A stretch of 64,000 nucleotides of DNA from Thalassobellus sp050294475 (lineage in GTDB: Bacteria; Bacteroidota; Bacteroidia; Flavobacteriales; Flavobacteriaceae), in contig JBNKOE010000023.1 of assembly GCA_050294475.1 (NCBI GenBank), forward strand, positions 226,854-290,853. The letters are read 5' to 3'. A program made the translations under genes and the position numbers. The notes beneath the pieces are model-generated. The model had not been told where the DNA came from. It saw only the letters and a list, made by a program, of their open reading frames with translations, and made no database searches. Positions 16,222 to 23,907 of this stretch are shown in pieces; position 1 is the stretch's first letter, and every line of letters begins with the position of its first letter.

Positions 16222-18039
16222 TTAAATTTTAAAATACTCAATGTAATTCTGTAAATCTTTATCACCACGTCCCGATAAACTCACTACAATAACATCATCT
16301 GGTTTAAAGGTTTTTTGTTCAAAAATGGCAAGCGCATGCGAGCTTTCAATAGCAGGAATAATACCTTCTAGTTTGCATAATTCTAAGCCAGCATTCATAG
16401 CATCTTCATCAGTTACTGCCATAAATTCGGCACGACCTGTTTTGCATAAATGTGCATGCATAGGACCAACACCTGGATAATCTAATCCAGCAGAAATAGA
16501 ATAAGGCTCGGTTATTTGTCCGTCTTTAGTTTGCATTAACATGGTTTTGCAACCGTGAATGATTCCTTCTTTTCCTAACACTGAAGTGGCGGCACTTTCT
16601 CCAGAATCTACGCCTAAACCTGCTGCTTCTACAGCAATTATGTTAACATTTTCTTCGTGTAAATAGTGGTAATATGTACCCGCAGCGTTGCTACCACCAC
16701 CAATACATGCTACTACATAATTAGGGTTTTCTCTACCTTCTTGTTCTTTTAATTGCCATTTTATTTCTTCTGAAATAACCGATTGGAAACGTGTCACCAT
16801 ATCAGGATATGGGTGCGGCCCAATAGCAGAACCAATAATATAATGAGTGTTTACAGGATTGTTAATCCAGTCGCGAATGGCTTCGTTAGTAGCATCTTTT
16901 AAGGTTCGACTTCCAGATAAAGCAGGAACAACAGTTGCTCCTAACATTTTCATACGGGCTACATTTGGAGCTTGACGTGCAATGTCAATTTCTCCCATGT
17001 AAACAATACATTCTAATCCCATTAAAGCACAAACAGTTGCTGTAGCCACACCATGTTGTCCTGCACCAGTTTCTGCAATAATTCTAGTTTTACCTAAGCG
17101 TTTAGCCATTAGAATTTGACCAATTGTATTGTTTATTTTATGAGCGCCTGTATGATTTAAATCTTCACGCTTTAAATAAATTTTGGTGTTATATTTTTCT
17201 GAAAGACGTTTGGCAAAATAGAGCGGAGAAGGACGTCCAACATAATCTTTTAAAAGTTGATCGAACTCTTTTTTAAATTCAGGTTCAGCCATAACTTTTA
17301 AATAATTTTGGCGTAATTCTTCTACATTCGGATAGAGCATTTCTGGTATAAATGCACCTCCAAATTCACCGTAGTATCCTTTTTCGTTTACGTTATAATT
17401 CATAATTTCTGTCATTCCTGCGAAGGCAGGAATCTGTTTAAATTCTTTTAAATCTTCAATATTTTTTAATCCAGGTTCTATTTCAAATTTACTATTTACA
17501 TCTAATGCATAGCAATACTTTGAAGCTTCACTTTGTTGAAATTTTTTAATGTCTTTTTTTTGATTTAAACCAATACCGCCACTTAAAAAGAACGGAGTAG
17601 TGGAAGGGTAGTTGTTTAAAATAGTCCAATCGAATGTGTATCCGTTGCCTCCTGGAAGCTTACCTTTTGTATCAAAAAGGAAATAGTCAACAATGCCTTC
17701 GTATGGTTTTAAAACACTAAAATCAAAAGTATCTTTAATTGAAAAAACTTTGAAGATTTCAATGTTTTTAGATTGTAGTTTTTTGCAATATTCTGGTGAT
17801 TCTTCACCATGTAATTGAACAGCTTGTAAGTTGTGTATTTTTACTTTTTCGAGAACAAAGTCTAAATCAGCATTTACAAAAACACCTACTTTTTTTATTG
17901 ATTTTGGTAATTCGGGAATTATAGTATCAAAATTTCTAGCAGATTTTTCATAAAATATAAACCCAAGATAATCAGGTTGCAGTTCTGCAACTTGTTTGAT
18001 GTTATCTTGATATTTCATTCCGCAAACCTTTAATTTCAT
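16222..18039 (-). CDS. trpF-trpB: Fused phosphoribosylanthranilate isomerase-tryptophan synthase beta chain (TrpF-TrpB)
   Basis: One 605-codon frame joins two enzymes. Residues ~1-203 are TrpF (MKLKVCGMKY, the GVFVNAD strand, VQLHGEE, and LSGGIGLN at the phosphate site), which isomerises phosphoribosylanthranilate. From Met213 (codon at 17403) the sequence is a full-length TrpB of 393 residues: GRPSPLYFAKRLSE, the PLP lysine in HTGAHKINN, ETGAGQHG, and the GGGSNA phosphate loop. The junction peptide IPAFAGMT is encoded by a REP-like palindrome (17414-17433), which appears to have removed the trpF stop. Ribosomes may also start at Met213 or Met209, so separate TrpB could be made. The start overlaps the trpC stop (ATGA). 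Confidence 0.9.
   Translation of the reverse strand: MKLKVCGMKYQDNIKQVAELQPDYLGFIFYEKSARNFDTIIPELPKSIKKVGVFVNADLDFVLEKVKIHNLQAVQLHGEESPEYCKKLQSKNIEIFKVFSIKDTFDFSVLKPYEGIVDYFLFDTKGKLPGGNGYTFDWTILNNYPSTTPFFLSGGIGLNQKKDIKKFQQSEASKYCYALDVNSKFEIEPGLKNIEDLKEFKQIPAFAGMTEIMNYNVNEKGYYGEFGGAFIPEMLYPNVEELRQNYLKVMAEPEFKKEFDQLLKDYVGRPSPLYFAKRLSEKYNTKIYLKREDLNHTGAHKINNTIGQILMAKRLGKTRIIAETGAGQHGVATATVCALMGLECIVYMGEIDIARQAPNVARMKMLGATVVPALSGSRTLKDATNEAIRDWINNPVNTHYIIGSAIGPHPYPDMVTRFQSVISEEIKWQLKEQEGRENPNYVVACIGGGSNAAGTYYHYLHEENVNIIAVEAAGLGVDSGESAATSVLGKEGIIHGCKTMLMQTKDGQITEPYSISAGLDYPGVGPMHAHLCKTGRAEFMAVTDEDAMNAGLELCKLEGIIPAIESSHALAIFEQKTFKPDDVIVVSLSGRGDKDLQNYIEYFKI
17411..17434. repeat. REP-like palindrome forming the trpF-trpB junction
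   Basis: ATTCCTGC-GAAG-GCAGGAAT (17414-17433) is a perfect 8-bp stem with a GAAG loop, preceded by GTC. Translated on the minus strand it gives IPAFAGMT, a peptide I associate with palindromic repeats read through as protein. It lies exactly between the last TrpF helix and the TrpB start. Confidence 0.85.
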
Positions 18040-18821
18040 AGCTCTAAGGTTTTAATAAACGTTGTTGCATTAGCTCCAGGATTATCTGTTTTCATAAAGT
18101 TTTCACCTATTAAAAATCCTTGGTAACCGTAAGGTTGTAATTCCTTTATGGCTTCAACACTACTAATGCCACTTTCAGAAACTTTTACAAAGTCATTAGG
18201 GATTAATGTGCTTAATGCTTTACTAGTTTCTAGACTCACATCAAACGTTTTTAAGTTTCGGTTGTTTACACCTAACATATCTAAACTTGGCATGATAGAT
18301 TTATGTAATTCTTCTTCATTATGAACTTCAAGTAAAACATCAAGATTTAAGCTTTTTGCAAATTCTGAAAATTGCTTGATTTCTTCTCTGGTTAAAATAG
18401 CTGCAATTAACAAAATAACATCGGCACCGTAGGCTCTTGCTTCTAAAAGTTGGTATTCGTCTATAATGAATTCTTTACGTAATAATGGTAAATTACAACT
18501 TGCTCTAGCAGTTAGTAAATCGTCTAAAGAACCTCCAAAGTATTTTCCATCTGTTAAAACAGACATACCACAAACGCCTGCATTTTCATAACCTTTAGCA
18601 ACATCTTGAACGTTTAGCGTGTTATTAATTACAGATTTTGAAGGGGAACGTCTTTTATGCTCTGCAATGATTCCAGATTTACTATTTCGTAAATTATTAG
18701 CTAGTGAAATGGTTTGTCTTTCAAATAAAACAGATTGTTCTAATTGTGATATAGGAATGAGTTGTTTTCTAAGCGCAACTTCATTTCTTTTATCTAATGT
18801 TATTTTGTCTAAAATATTCAT
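18036..18821 (-). CDS. trpC: Indole-3-glycerol phosphate synthase
   Basis: TrpC closes the ring of carboxyphenylamino-deoxyribulose phosphate to make indole-3-glycerol phosphate. The 261-residue barrel has the family motifs IIAEHKRRSPSK (catalytic Lys), VLTDGKYFGGS, LLRKEFIIDEYQ (second catalytic Lys), LGVNNRNLKTF, VSESGI and GFLIGENFM. It is a stand-alone TrpC; the partner TrpF is instead joined to TrpB in the next gene, which it overlaps by four bases. A ~207-bp repeat lies directly upstream, separating it from trpD. Confidence 0.96.
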   Translation of the reverse strand: MNILDKITLDKRNEVALRKQLIPISQLEQSVLFERQTISLANNLRNSKSGIIAEHKRRSPSKSVINNTLNVQDVAKGYENAGVCGMSVLTDGKYFGGSLDDLLTARASCNLPLLRKEFIIDEYQLLEARAYGADVILLIAAILTREEIKQFSEFAKSLNLDVLLEVHNEEELHKSIMPSLDMLGVNNRNLKTFDVSLETSKALSTLIPNDFVKVSESGISSVEAIKELQPYGYQGFLIGENFMKTDNPGANATTFIKTLEL

Positions 18822-18827
18822 GTTTTT

Positions 18828-19034
18828 AATTTATTCCTGTTCATTTTGTCTTGATACAAAACCCTTCGACTGCGCTCAGGATAAACCAAGCCAAAAAAAC
18901 AAATCAATCTGATGAAATTCCTGCGGAACATTTGCTCTCGGAATTTCATGTTTAAAGCTTCGCTTTGCATCTTCATTCCTACGTTCATTATTTCTGCAGA
19001 TTGATGTTACCGATTTCATCGACATTTGGGATTT
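18828..19034. repeat. Long interspersed repeat, copy A (between trpC and trpD)
   Basis: About 207 bp closely match copy B at 20168-20375 at a constant offset of 1340 bases, with one 1-base shift. Landmarks shared in order are TTTTGTCTTGATA, CCCTTCGACTGCGCTCAGG, ATAAACCAAGCCAAAAAA, AAATCAATCTGATGAAATTC, CTGCGGAA, CATCTTCATTCCT, TTTCTGCAGATTGATGTT and CCGATTTCATCG. CAATCTG near the left end can pair with CAGATTG near the right end, so the RNA would fold into a long hairpin. A separate 10-bp stem, ATTTGGGATT/AATCCCAAAT (19024-19067), overlaps its right end. Confidence 0.85.
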
Positions 19035-19118
19035 CTATTTTTGCTATTGTTTTTATTAATCCCAAATTATTTTCTGTTTAAATTTTATTACTAAGTTACT
19101 GTTAATTAAAAATCGTAA

Positions 19119-20111
19119 CTATTTACTTAACTCAATTAATTTATCTAAACTTGCTTTTGCTTTTCCCGAAAACAGCGATTCTTTTGCCATTTCAAAACCT
19201 TCTTTATGAGAAATTTGTTTAGTTGTTGCTATGGCTAAACCTGCATTAGCGCACACTACATTGTTTTGTGCTTCTGTACCTTTTCCGCTTATAATATTAA
19301 CAAAAATATTAGCAGCTTCTTTTACTGAATTTCCTCCAAAAATGGCTTCTTGTTTTATTTGTGATACGCCTAAATCTTCTGGTGCAAAAATGGTTTCAGA
19401 ATGATTTGATACAATTTTAGCTTTTCCTGTTAATGAAATTTCATCATAACCATCTAAAGCATAAACAATATTATAATTTTTATCTGTGTTTTGATACATA
19501 AAACTATAAAGGCGCAACAGTTCTAAATTATAAACGCCTAACATTTGATTTTTAGGAAATGACGGATTGACCATAGGACCTAGCATATTAAAAAATGTTT
19601 TAACGCCTAATTCTTTACGAATAGGAGCCACATTTTTCATTGCTGGATGAAAAAGTGGAGCATGTAAAATACAGATTCCTGCTTTATCTAAACAAAGCTT
19701 TAAAAAATCTTCGCTATTAGAAAATTTAACACCTAACGATTCCATAACATTGGATGAACCAGATGTAGATGATACACCATAGTTTCCATGTTTTGAAACG
19801 TGCACACCAGCACCTGCAGTAATGAAAGAAGAAAGTGTTGAGATGTTAAATGTATTTTTACCATCGCCGCCAGTTCCTACAATATCTATAGCATTAAAGT
19901 CGCTTAGGTTTATAGGAATACAAAGTTTTAAAAGTGCATCTCTAAAACCTTTTAATTCTTCAAGGGTGATACTGCGCATCATATAAATTGAAAGAAAGCA
20001 TGCAATTTGACTTGGGTTATACATACCATTAGATATGTTAACAATAACTTGTTTTGCTTCTTCGCTAGAAATGGTTTCGTGATTTATTAATCTGTTTAAT
20101 ACGTCTTTCAT
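19119..20111 (-). CDS. trpD: Anthranilate phosphoribosyltransferase
   Basis: TrpD transfers phosphoribose from PRPP to anthranilate. The 330-residue protein has DIVGTGGDGKNTFNIST (PRPP binding), VSKHGNYGVSSTSGSSN and FLFHPAMK-type substrate-site sequence (HAPLFHPAMKNVAPIRKELG). The NMLGPMVNP block and DEISLTG near the metal-binding region follow. It is a stand-alone transferase without a fused glutamine amidotransferase. Unlike the neighbouring trp genes, it is insulated on both sides by ~300-bp non-coding stretches that each contain a copy of the same repeat. Confidence 0.96.
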   Translation of the reverse strand: MKDVLNRLINHETISSEEAKQVIVNISNGMYNPSQIACFLSIYMMRSITLEELKGFRDALLKLCIPINLSDFNAIDIVGTGGDGKNTFNISTLSSFITAGAGVHVSKHGNYGVSSTSGSSNVMESLGVKFSNSEDFLKLCLDKAGICILHAPLFHPAMKNVAPIRKELGVKTFFNMLGPMVNPSFPKNQMLGVYNLELLRLYSFMYQNTDKNYNIVYALDGYDEISLTGKAKIVSNHSETIFAPEDLGVSQIKQEAIFGGNSVKEAANIFVNIISGKGTEAQNNVVCANAGLAIATTKQISHKEGFEMAKESLFSGKAKASLDKLIELSK

Positions 20112-20167
20112 TAATTACTCATTTTTTCATTACTACCTTTGTCTCCGCTCAAAATAAACTCGGAGGG

Positions 20168-20375
20168 AATTTATTTATGTTTATTTTGTCTTGATATAAA
20201 ACCCTTCGACTGCGCTCAGGATAAACCAAGCCAAAAAATCAAATCAATCTGATGAAATTCCTGCGGAATATTCGCTTTTCGGAATTACGAGCTTGAAGTT
20301 TCGCTTCGCATCTTCATTCCTTTGCTCATTATTTCTGCAGATTGATGTTTCCGATTTCATCGGAATTTAGGGTTC
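20168..20375. repeat. Long interspersed repeat, copy B (between trpD and trpG)
   Basis: This is the second copy of the ~207-bp element, in the same orientation as copy A (landmarks listed there). Copies A and B bracket trpD precisely. The flank at 20143-20165 adds CTCCG...CGGAG, not present beside copy A. No transposase or ORF is encoded in either copy. Confidence 0.85.
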
Positions 20376-20439
20376 GATTTTTTGTTATTTTCCTTTTATT
20401 CTAACTAATATCTTGTTTACTTCAACCATCAACCATCAA

Positions 20440-21006
20440 CTAACTATTAATCCAATTTTCTAAAATTTTCTTACCATCAGGTGTTAATACCGATTCTGGG
20501 TGATATTGTACACCTTTTACATCGTATTCTTTATGTCTTAATGACATGACTTGTCCGTTTGCATCAAAAGATGTAGCTTCTAAACTATCTGGTAAATTAG
20601 CATTTACAACCCAAGAATGATATCGTCCTACTTCGATGTTTTTTTCTAAGCCATTAAATATAGCTTCATCATCAACACATATGGTTACATTGGTTGCTAC
20701 ACCATGATAAACATCGTCTAAATTAACAAGCGATCCTCCAAATACCTCACCAATAGCTTGTTGCCCTAAACAAACACCTAGGATGCTTTTTGTTGGCGCG
20801 TATTTTTTTATAATAGCTTTTAATAAACCAGCTTCATCTGGTATACCTGGACCTGGAGATAATACAATTTTATCAAAAGGTTCTACATCCTCCAAAGCTA
20901 ATTTGTCGTTTCTTACAACGGTAACATCACAATTTAAATCTTCTAAATAATGTACAAGATTGTAAGTGAAGCTATCGTAATTGTCTATAACTAATATTTT
21001 TTTCAT
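20440..21006 (-). CDS. trpG: Anthranilate synthase component II (glutamine amidotransferase)
   Basis: TrpG releases ammonia from glutamine for TrpE. The 188-residue class I amidotransferase shows the N-terminal DNYDSFTYNLVHYLE, the oxyanion turn SPGPGIPDEAG, the nucleophile Cys in GVCLGQQAIGE, and the His/Glu pair in GVQYHPES. Genes of this type may also serve folate synthesis (PabA), but placement 2 bases after trpE makes tryptophan the main role. Confidence 0.95.
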   Translation of the reverse strand: MKKILVIDNYDSFTYNLVHYLEDLNCDVTVVRNDKLALEDVEPFDKIVLSPGPGIPDEAGLLKAIIKKYAPTKSILGVCLGQQAIGEVFGGSLVNLDDVYHGVATNVTICVDDEAIFNGLEKNIEVGRYHSWVVNANLPDSLEATSFDANGQVMSLRHKEYDVKGVQYHPESVLTPDGKKILENWINS

Positions 21007-21008
21007 TT

Positions 21009-22415
21009 TTATATATCTTCGGCTAATTTAATAGCTTTGGTTAATGCTCCTAGTTTATTATAAACTTCTTGTAATTCGTTTTCTTGATTGGATTTAGACA
21101 CTAAACCAGCACCTGCTTGCCAATTTAGTTTGTAATTCTTGCTTAAAAAGGTTCTAATCATGATGGCGTGATTAAAATTACCATCGAAATCCATGAATCC
21201 AATAGCGCCTCCGTAATAACCACGGCTTGTTTTTTCATATTGTTCGATAAGTTGCATGGCTCTGTGCTTTGGCGCGCCACTTAATGTACCTGCAGGAAAT
21301 GTATCTGCCACCACTTGCATGGTTGAGGTTTCTTTATGTTTTTGTCCTGTAACTTTACTTACTAAATGTATAACATGCGAGAAAAATTGAACTTCGCGAT
21401 AGGTAACTACTTTTACCTGACTACCGTGACGACTTAAATCGTTTCTGGCTAAATCGACAAGCATCACGTGTTCGGCATTTTCTTTGTCGTCTTTTTTTAG
21501 TTTTTCTGCTAAAATTTCATCTTTATGTTCATCTCCGGTTCTTTTAAAAGTTCCTGCAATAGGATGTATTTCGGCTAAACCATCATCTACAATAAGTTGT
21601 GCTTCAGGAGAGCTTCCAAAGATTTTGAAATCGCCATAATCAAAATAGAATAAGTAAGGAGAAGGGTTAATGCTTCTTAATGCACGATATACATTGAAAT
21701 CGTCTCCTGTAAATTCTTGAGAAAAACGTCTTGATAATACCAATTGGAAAACATCTCCGCGTTGACAGTGCTTTCTAGCTAATTCAACTTGTTTTCTAAA
21801 CTCATCATCGGTTAGGTTTGAGTTAATGTCTCCTTTTGAATTAAAGTTATAAGATGCAAAATTCTGAACGTTTATAAGCTTATCAATGTCATGAATGTTA
21901 TTTTCGGTGTCTTGGTAACAGTGAGCAAAAATATAGGCTTCATTTTTAAAATGATTAATGGCAATAATATTTTTATAAACAGTATAATAAAGATCTGGTA
22001 TAACAACAGAGTTATTTTTTTTGCTAATTTCTACATCTTCAAAATATCTAACAGCATCATAGGCAGTATATCCAAAAATACCATTATTAATGAATTTGAA
22101 GTTTTCTTCAGTTTTTACATCAAATCGTTTTGTGAATTTATGAATTTCTTCGGCAACATTAACGTCTTTAGTAATGTTTAAGTTTGTTGAACTGCCATCA
22201 GGAAATGTTTGAGTAATAACCTCATTTTCAACCTTTATTGTAGCAATAGGGTTAAAACAGATGTATGAGAAGTTTTTATGACTTCTGTGGTAATCACCAC
22301 TTTCTAAAAGAATACTATTAGGATATTTGTCACGTATTTTATAATATACAGAAACAGGTGTAATAGTATCTGTTAAGATTTTTTTGTGGTGTGTATAAAG
22401 ACTAAATTTTTCCAT
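21009..22415 (-). CDS. trpE: Anthranilate synthase component I
   Basis: TrpE converts chorismate and ammonia to anthranilate. The 468-residue protein has the chorismate-binding core: QLVLSRRFSQEF, SPSPYLFYFDYGD, IFGSSPEAQL, HPIAGTFKRTG, MLVDLARNDL, GTLSGAPKHRAMQLI, and YYGGAIGFMDFDGNFNHAIMIRT at the C terminus. The N-terminal half contains LLESGDYHRSHKNFSYI, the kind of segment that binds feedback Trp (ESxxxxxxxxS type). It is the first enzyme gene of the operon, 52 bases after an attenuator hairpin and behind a Trp-rich leader peptide. Confidence 0.96.
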   Translation of the reverse strand: MEKFSLYTHHKKILTDTITPVSVYYKIRDKYPNSILLESGDYHRSHKNFSYICFNPIATIKVENEVITQTFPDGSSTNLNITKDVNVAEEIHKFTKRFDVKTEENFKFINNGIFGYTAYDAVRYFEDVEISKKNNSVVIPDLYYTVYKNIIAINHFKNEAYIFAHCYQDTENNIHDIDKLINVQNFASYNFNSKGDINSNLTDDEFRKQVELARKHCQRGDVFQLVLSRRFSQEFTGDDFNVYRALRSINPSPYLFYFDYGDFKIFGSSPEAQLIVDDGLAEIHPIAGTFKRTGDEHKDEILAEKLKKDDKENAEHVMLVDLARNDLSRHGSQVKVVTYREVQFFSHVIHLVSKVTGQKHKETSTMQVVADTFPAGTLSGAPKHRAMQLIEQYEKTSRGYYGGAIGFMDFDGNFNHAIMIRTFLSKNYKLNWQAGAGLVSKSNQENELQEVYNKLGALTKAIKLAEDI

Positions 22416-22430
22416 TTTATGTTTTTAATA

Positions 22431-22451
22431 TTTCCGCTAAAGCGAAAATGA
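22431..22451. repeat. REP-like palindrome copy just upstream of trpE
   Basis: TTTCCGCTAAAGCGAAAA, followed by TGAAAA, is an imperfect relative of the palindrome at 16190-16213 (TTTCCGCTTTCGCGGAAATG). It lies between the attenuator terminator and the trpE start and is the fourth copy in this operon. Confidence 0.5.
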
Positions 22452-22466
22452 AAATTATTTTAACAC

Positions 22467-22500
22467 AAAAAAGGCTTGTCGTGAATGACAAGCCTTTTTT
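22467..22500 (-). terminator. trp attenuator (intrinsic terminator in the trp leader)
   Basis: Arms 22500-22487 and 22480-22467 (read on the minus strand) form a perfect 14-bp stem with GGCTTGTC/GACAAGCC at its core and a 6-base loop ATTCAC, ending in a U run. It lies between the leader peptide and trpE, so it would stop transcription before the operon. The loop sequence TTCACGA is complementary to TCGTGAA located just after the leader-peptide stop (about 22531-22539), a candidate antiterminator pairing. Confidence 0.85.
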
Positions 22501-22543
22501 ATATTTTGAGTTTTAAATATACTAAGATTTTACTTCACGAACG

Positions 22544-22591
22544 TTAGTTTCGAAAGCACCACCACCAAGTATTATTTAAAATTGTTTTCAT
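22544..22591 (-). CDS. trpL: trp operon leader peptide with three consecutive Trp codons
   Basis: A 15-codon frame, ATG at 22591 and TAA at 22544, encodes MKTILNNTWWWCFRN. Three Trp codons in a row in a 15-residue peptide, immediately downstream of a good promoter and upstream of an intrinsic terminator and trpE, are the hallmark of ribosome-mediated attenuation. When Trp-tRNA is scarce the ribosome should stall at the WWW run and favour the antiterminator. The peptide itself needs no other function. The gene is too short for routine gene calling. Confidence 0.85.
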   Translation of the reverse strand: MKTILNNTWWWCFRN

Positions 22592-22610
22592 ATTTTGTTT
22601 TTTACTGGTT

Positions 22611-22641
22611 CAAATATAGAAATGAAAATATAATTACACAA
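22611..22641 (-). promoter_or_regulatory. Promoter of the trp operon
   Basis: On the minus strand TATATTTG (22618-22611) matches the Bacteroidota -7 consensus TAnnTTTG. A -33-type TTG (22641-22639) lies 20 bases upstream. Transcription would start roughly 15 bases before the trpL start codon. Confidence 0.7.
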
Positions 22642-22794
22642 TACTTTGGTTTGTTTTTTATACAAAAGTTTGTTAAAGTGTTTTTTGTACAATATGCTTT
22701 AGTTTATTTTTATGATTATGAAACATCCATAATTAAACCTTGATACTCAAGAAAATGATTAAATGGATGTTACATGTGACCAATAAAAAATAGT
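22642..22794. other. Divergent intergenic region, trp operon / tlpA-like gene
   Basis: About 150 AT-rich bases separate the trp promoter from the TlpA-like lipoprotein gene. No further site is recognised with confidence. Confidence 0.4.
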
Positions 22795-23352
22795 ATGTAT
22801 AAACACATGAAATTAAGAATCTTATTTTTTGTCATTCTTATAATGGTTAGCTGTAAAGACAAAAAATCAACTTCAGAGATAGCTGTTAAAACTACTGAAG
22901 CTTCAATCATTGATAATACTATTGTAAAGGATATTGAATTAGAAGTTTATGATTTCAATGGTTTTAAAAAGTTTTTAAATAAGAAGGATGATACTGTTTA
23001 TGTAATTAATTTCTGGGCAACTTGGTGCGCACCCTGCGTAAAAGAGTTGCCATCATTTGAAAAATTAAACACGAAATATGCTAATAAAAATGTGAAGGTA
23101 ATTTTAGTAAGTTTAGATTTTCCGCATTTATATGATACAAAGTTGAAACCTTTTATTAAAGAAAAGAAGCTAAAATCTAAAGTAATTGCTTTAGATGATG
23201 CTGATATGAATACATGGATTCCTCAAGTAGATGCTTCATGGTCTGGATCTATTCCAGCTACCATAATATATAAAAACGATTCAAAGAAATTTTTTGAGCA
23301 ATCATTTACGTTTGAGGAATTAGAAACAGAATTAAAACTATTTTTAAATTAA
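22795..23352 (+). CDS. TlpA-like thiol-disulfide oxidoreductase lipoprotein
   Basis: The 185-residue protein has a lipoprotein signal peptide (FFVILIMVSC) and a thioredoxin fold with the redox motif WATWCAPC followed by VKELPSFEKL. A cis-Pro loop region is visible around SGSIPATIIY. TlpA/ResA-type proteins reduce disulfides of exported proteins, for example in cytochrome maturation. Two in-frame starts are possible (22795 and 22807); either gives a valid signal peptide. It is followed directly by a decayed thioredoxin-family tail and then a terminator. Confidence 0.88.
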   Translation: MYKHMKLRILFFVILIMVSCKDKKSTSEIAVKTTEASIIDNTIVKDIELEVYDFNGFKKFLNKKDDTVYVINFWATWCAPCVKELPSFEKLNTKYANKNVKVILVSLDFPHLYDTKLKPFIKEKKLKSKVIALDDADMNTWIPQVDASWSGSIPATIIYKNDSKKFFEQSFTFEELETELKLFLN

Positions 23353-23360
23353 AAATAATT

Positions 23361-23468
23361 AAACTACTATCTTCAGCTGTAACTACTAAATATGTTGATG
23401 CTTTGTTAAAAGGTGAGGATGTTGAACAAAAAGAAACTAAAGCAATAGGTTGTTCTATTAAAGTTTAA
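23361..23468 (+). pseudogene. C-terminal remnant of a thioredoxin-family protein
   Basis: An open frame without a start encodes about 35 residues ending VEQKETKAIGCSIKV. This is the characteristic tail of secreted thioredoxin-family (redoxin-like) proteins of Flavobacteriaceae (LLKGEDV, then an IGC motif near the end). The catalytic domain is absent. It lies just after the TlpA gene in another frame, so most of a second redox gene seems to have been deleted. The identification is from a short motif. Confidence 0.5.
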
Positions 23469-23490
23469 AAGAGGTAAGAAATTTGATATC

Positions 23491-23525
23491 AAAAATCCGA
23501 AGCAGTAATACTTCGGATTTTTTTT
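23491..23525 (+). terminator. Rho-independent terminator
   Basis: AAAAATCCGAAG (23491-23502) pairs perfectly with CTTCGGATTTTT (23511-23522) across an 8-base loop and is followed by more T's. It closes the TlpA transcription unit. Confidence 0.88.
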
Positions 23526-23546
23526 CGTCTATAGTTTTAGATGTAT

Positions 23547-23554
23547 TAATTTTG
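23547..23554 (+). promoter_or_regulatory. Promoter -7 element for the rhodanese pair
   Basis: TAATTTTG matches TAnnTTTG and lies 25 bases before the ATG of the first rhodanese gene, directly behind the preceding terminator. Confidence 0.5.
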
Positions 23555-23579
23555 CAGTATATATAATTACTTAAAAAAT

Positions 23580-23897
23580 ATGGAAGATTTAACACAAGAA
23601 GAATGGGCAGAACAACTAGCAAATGATGATAATGCGGTTGTTTTAGATGTGAGAACAGAAGCTGAAGTTGCAGATGGTATTATACCTAATGCTATTCACA
23701 TAGATATTTATAAAGGTCAAGATTTTATTAATGAAGTTGAAGAGCTAGATAAAAGTAAAAACTATTATGTGTATTGTCGTTCAGGGAATAGAAGCGGACA
23801 AGCGTGTAATATTATGGAACAATTAGGTTTTGTAAACACGTATAACCTTGAAGGTGGTATGATGCAGTGGACAGGAGATGTTGTTGATTTAGATTAA
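23580..23897 (+). CDS. Single-domain rhodanese-like protein (cytoplasmic)
   Basis: The 105-residue protein has the rhodanese fold: VVLDVRTEAEVADGIIPNAIHID and the active-site loop VYCRSGNRSG with Cys66 as the sulfur-carrying residue. There is no signal peptide, so it acts in the cytoplasm. Such proteins transfer sulfane sulfur; the acceptor is unknown. It is 10 bases upstream of a second, exported rhodanese. Confidence 0.92.
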   Translation: MEDLTQEEWAEQLANDDNAVVLDVRTEAEVADGIIPNAIHIDIYKGQDFINEVEELDKSKNYYVYCRSGNRSGQACNIMEQLGFVNTYNLEGGMMQWTGDVVDLD

Positions 23898-23907
23898 TAA
23901 AAATCTT

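Noticed and set aside
18619..18912. Plus-strand ORF across the trpC start and repeat copy A
   Set aside because: It overlaps conserved trpC codons and runs into a non-coding repeat; no homology is recognised.
15077..22415. trp operon gaps considered as evidence of independent genes
   Set aside because: All genes share one strand and pathway, most junctions overlap or abut, and the gaps are filled by repeats that look inserted.
22467..22500. Hairpin upstream of trpE considered as an ordinary terminator of an upstream gene
   Set aside because: No minus-strand gene lies upstream except the Trp leader peptide; the flanking gene is divergent, so attenuation explains it better.
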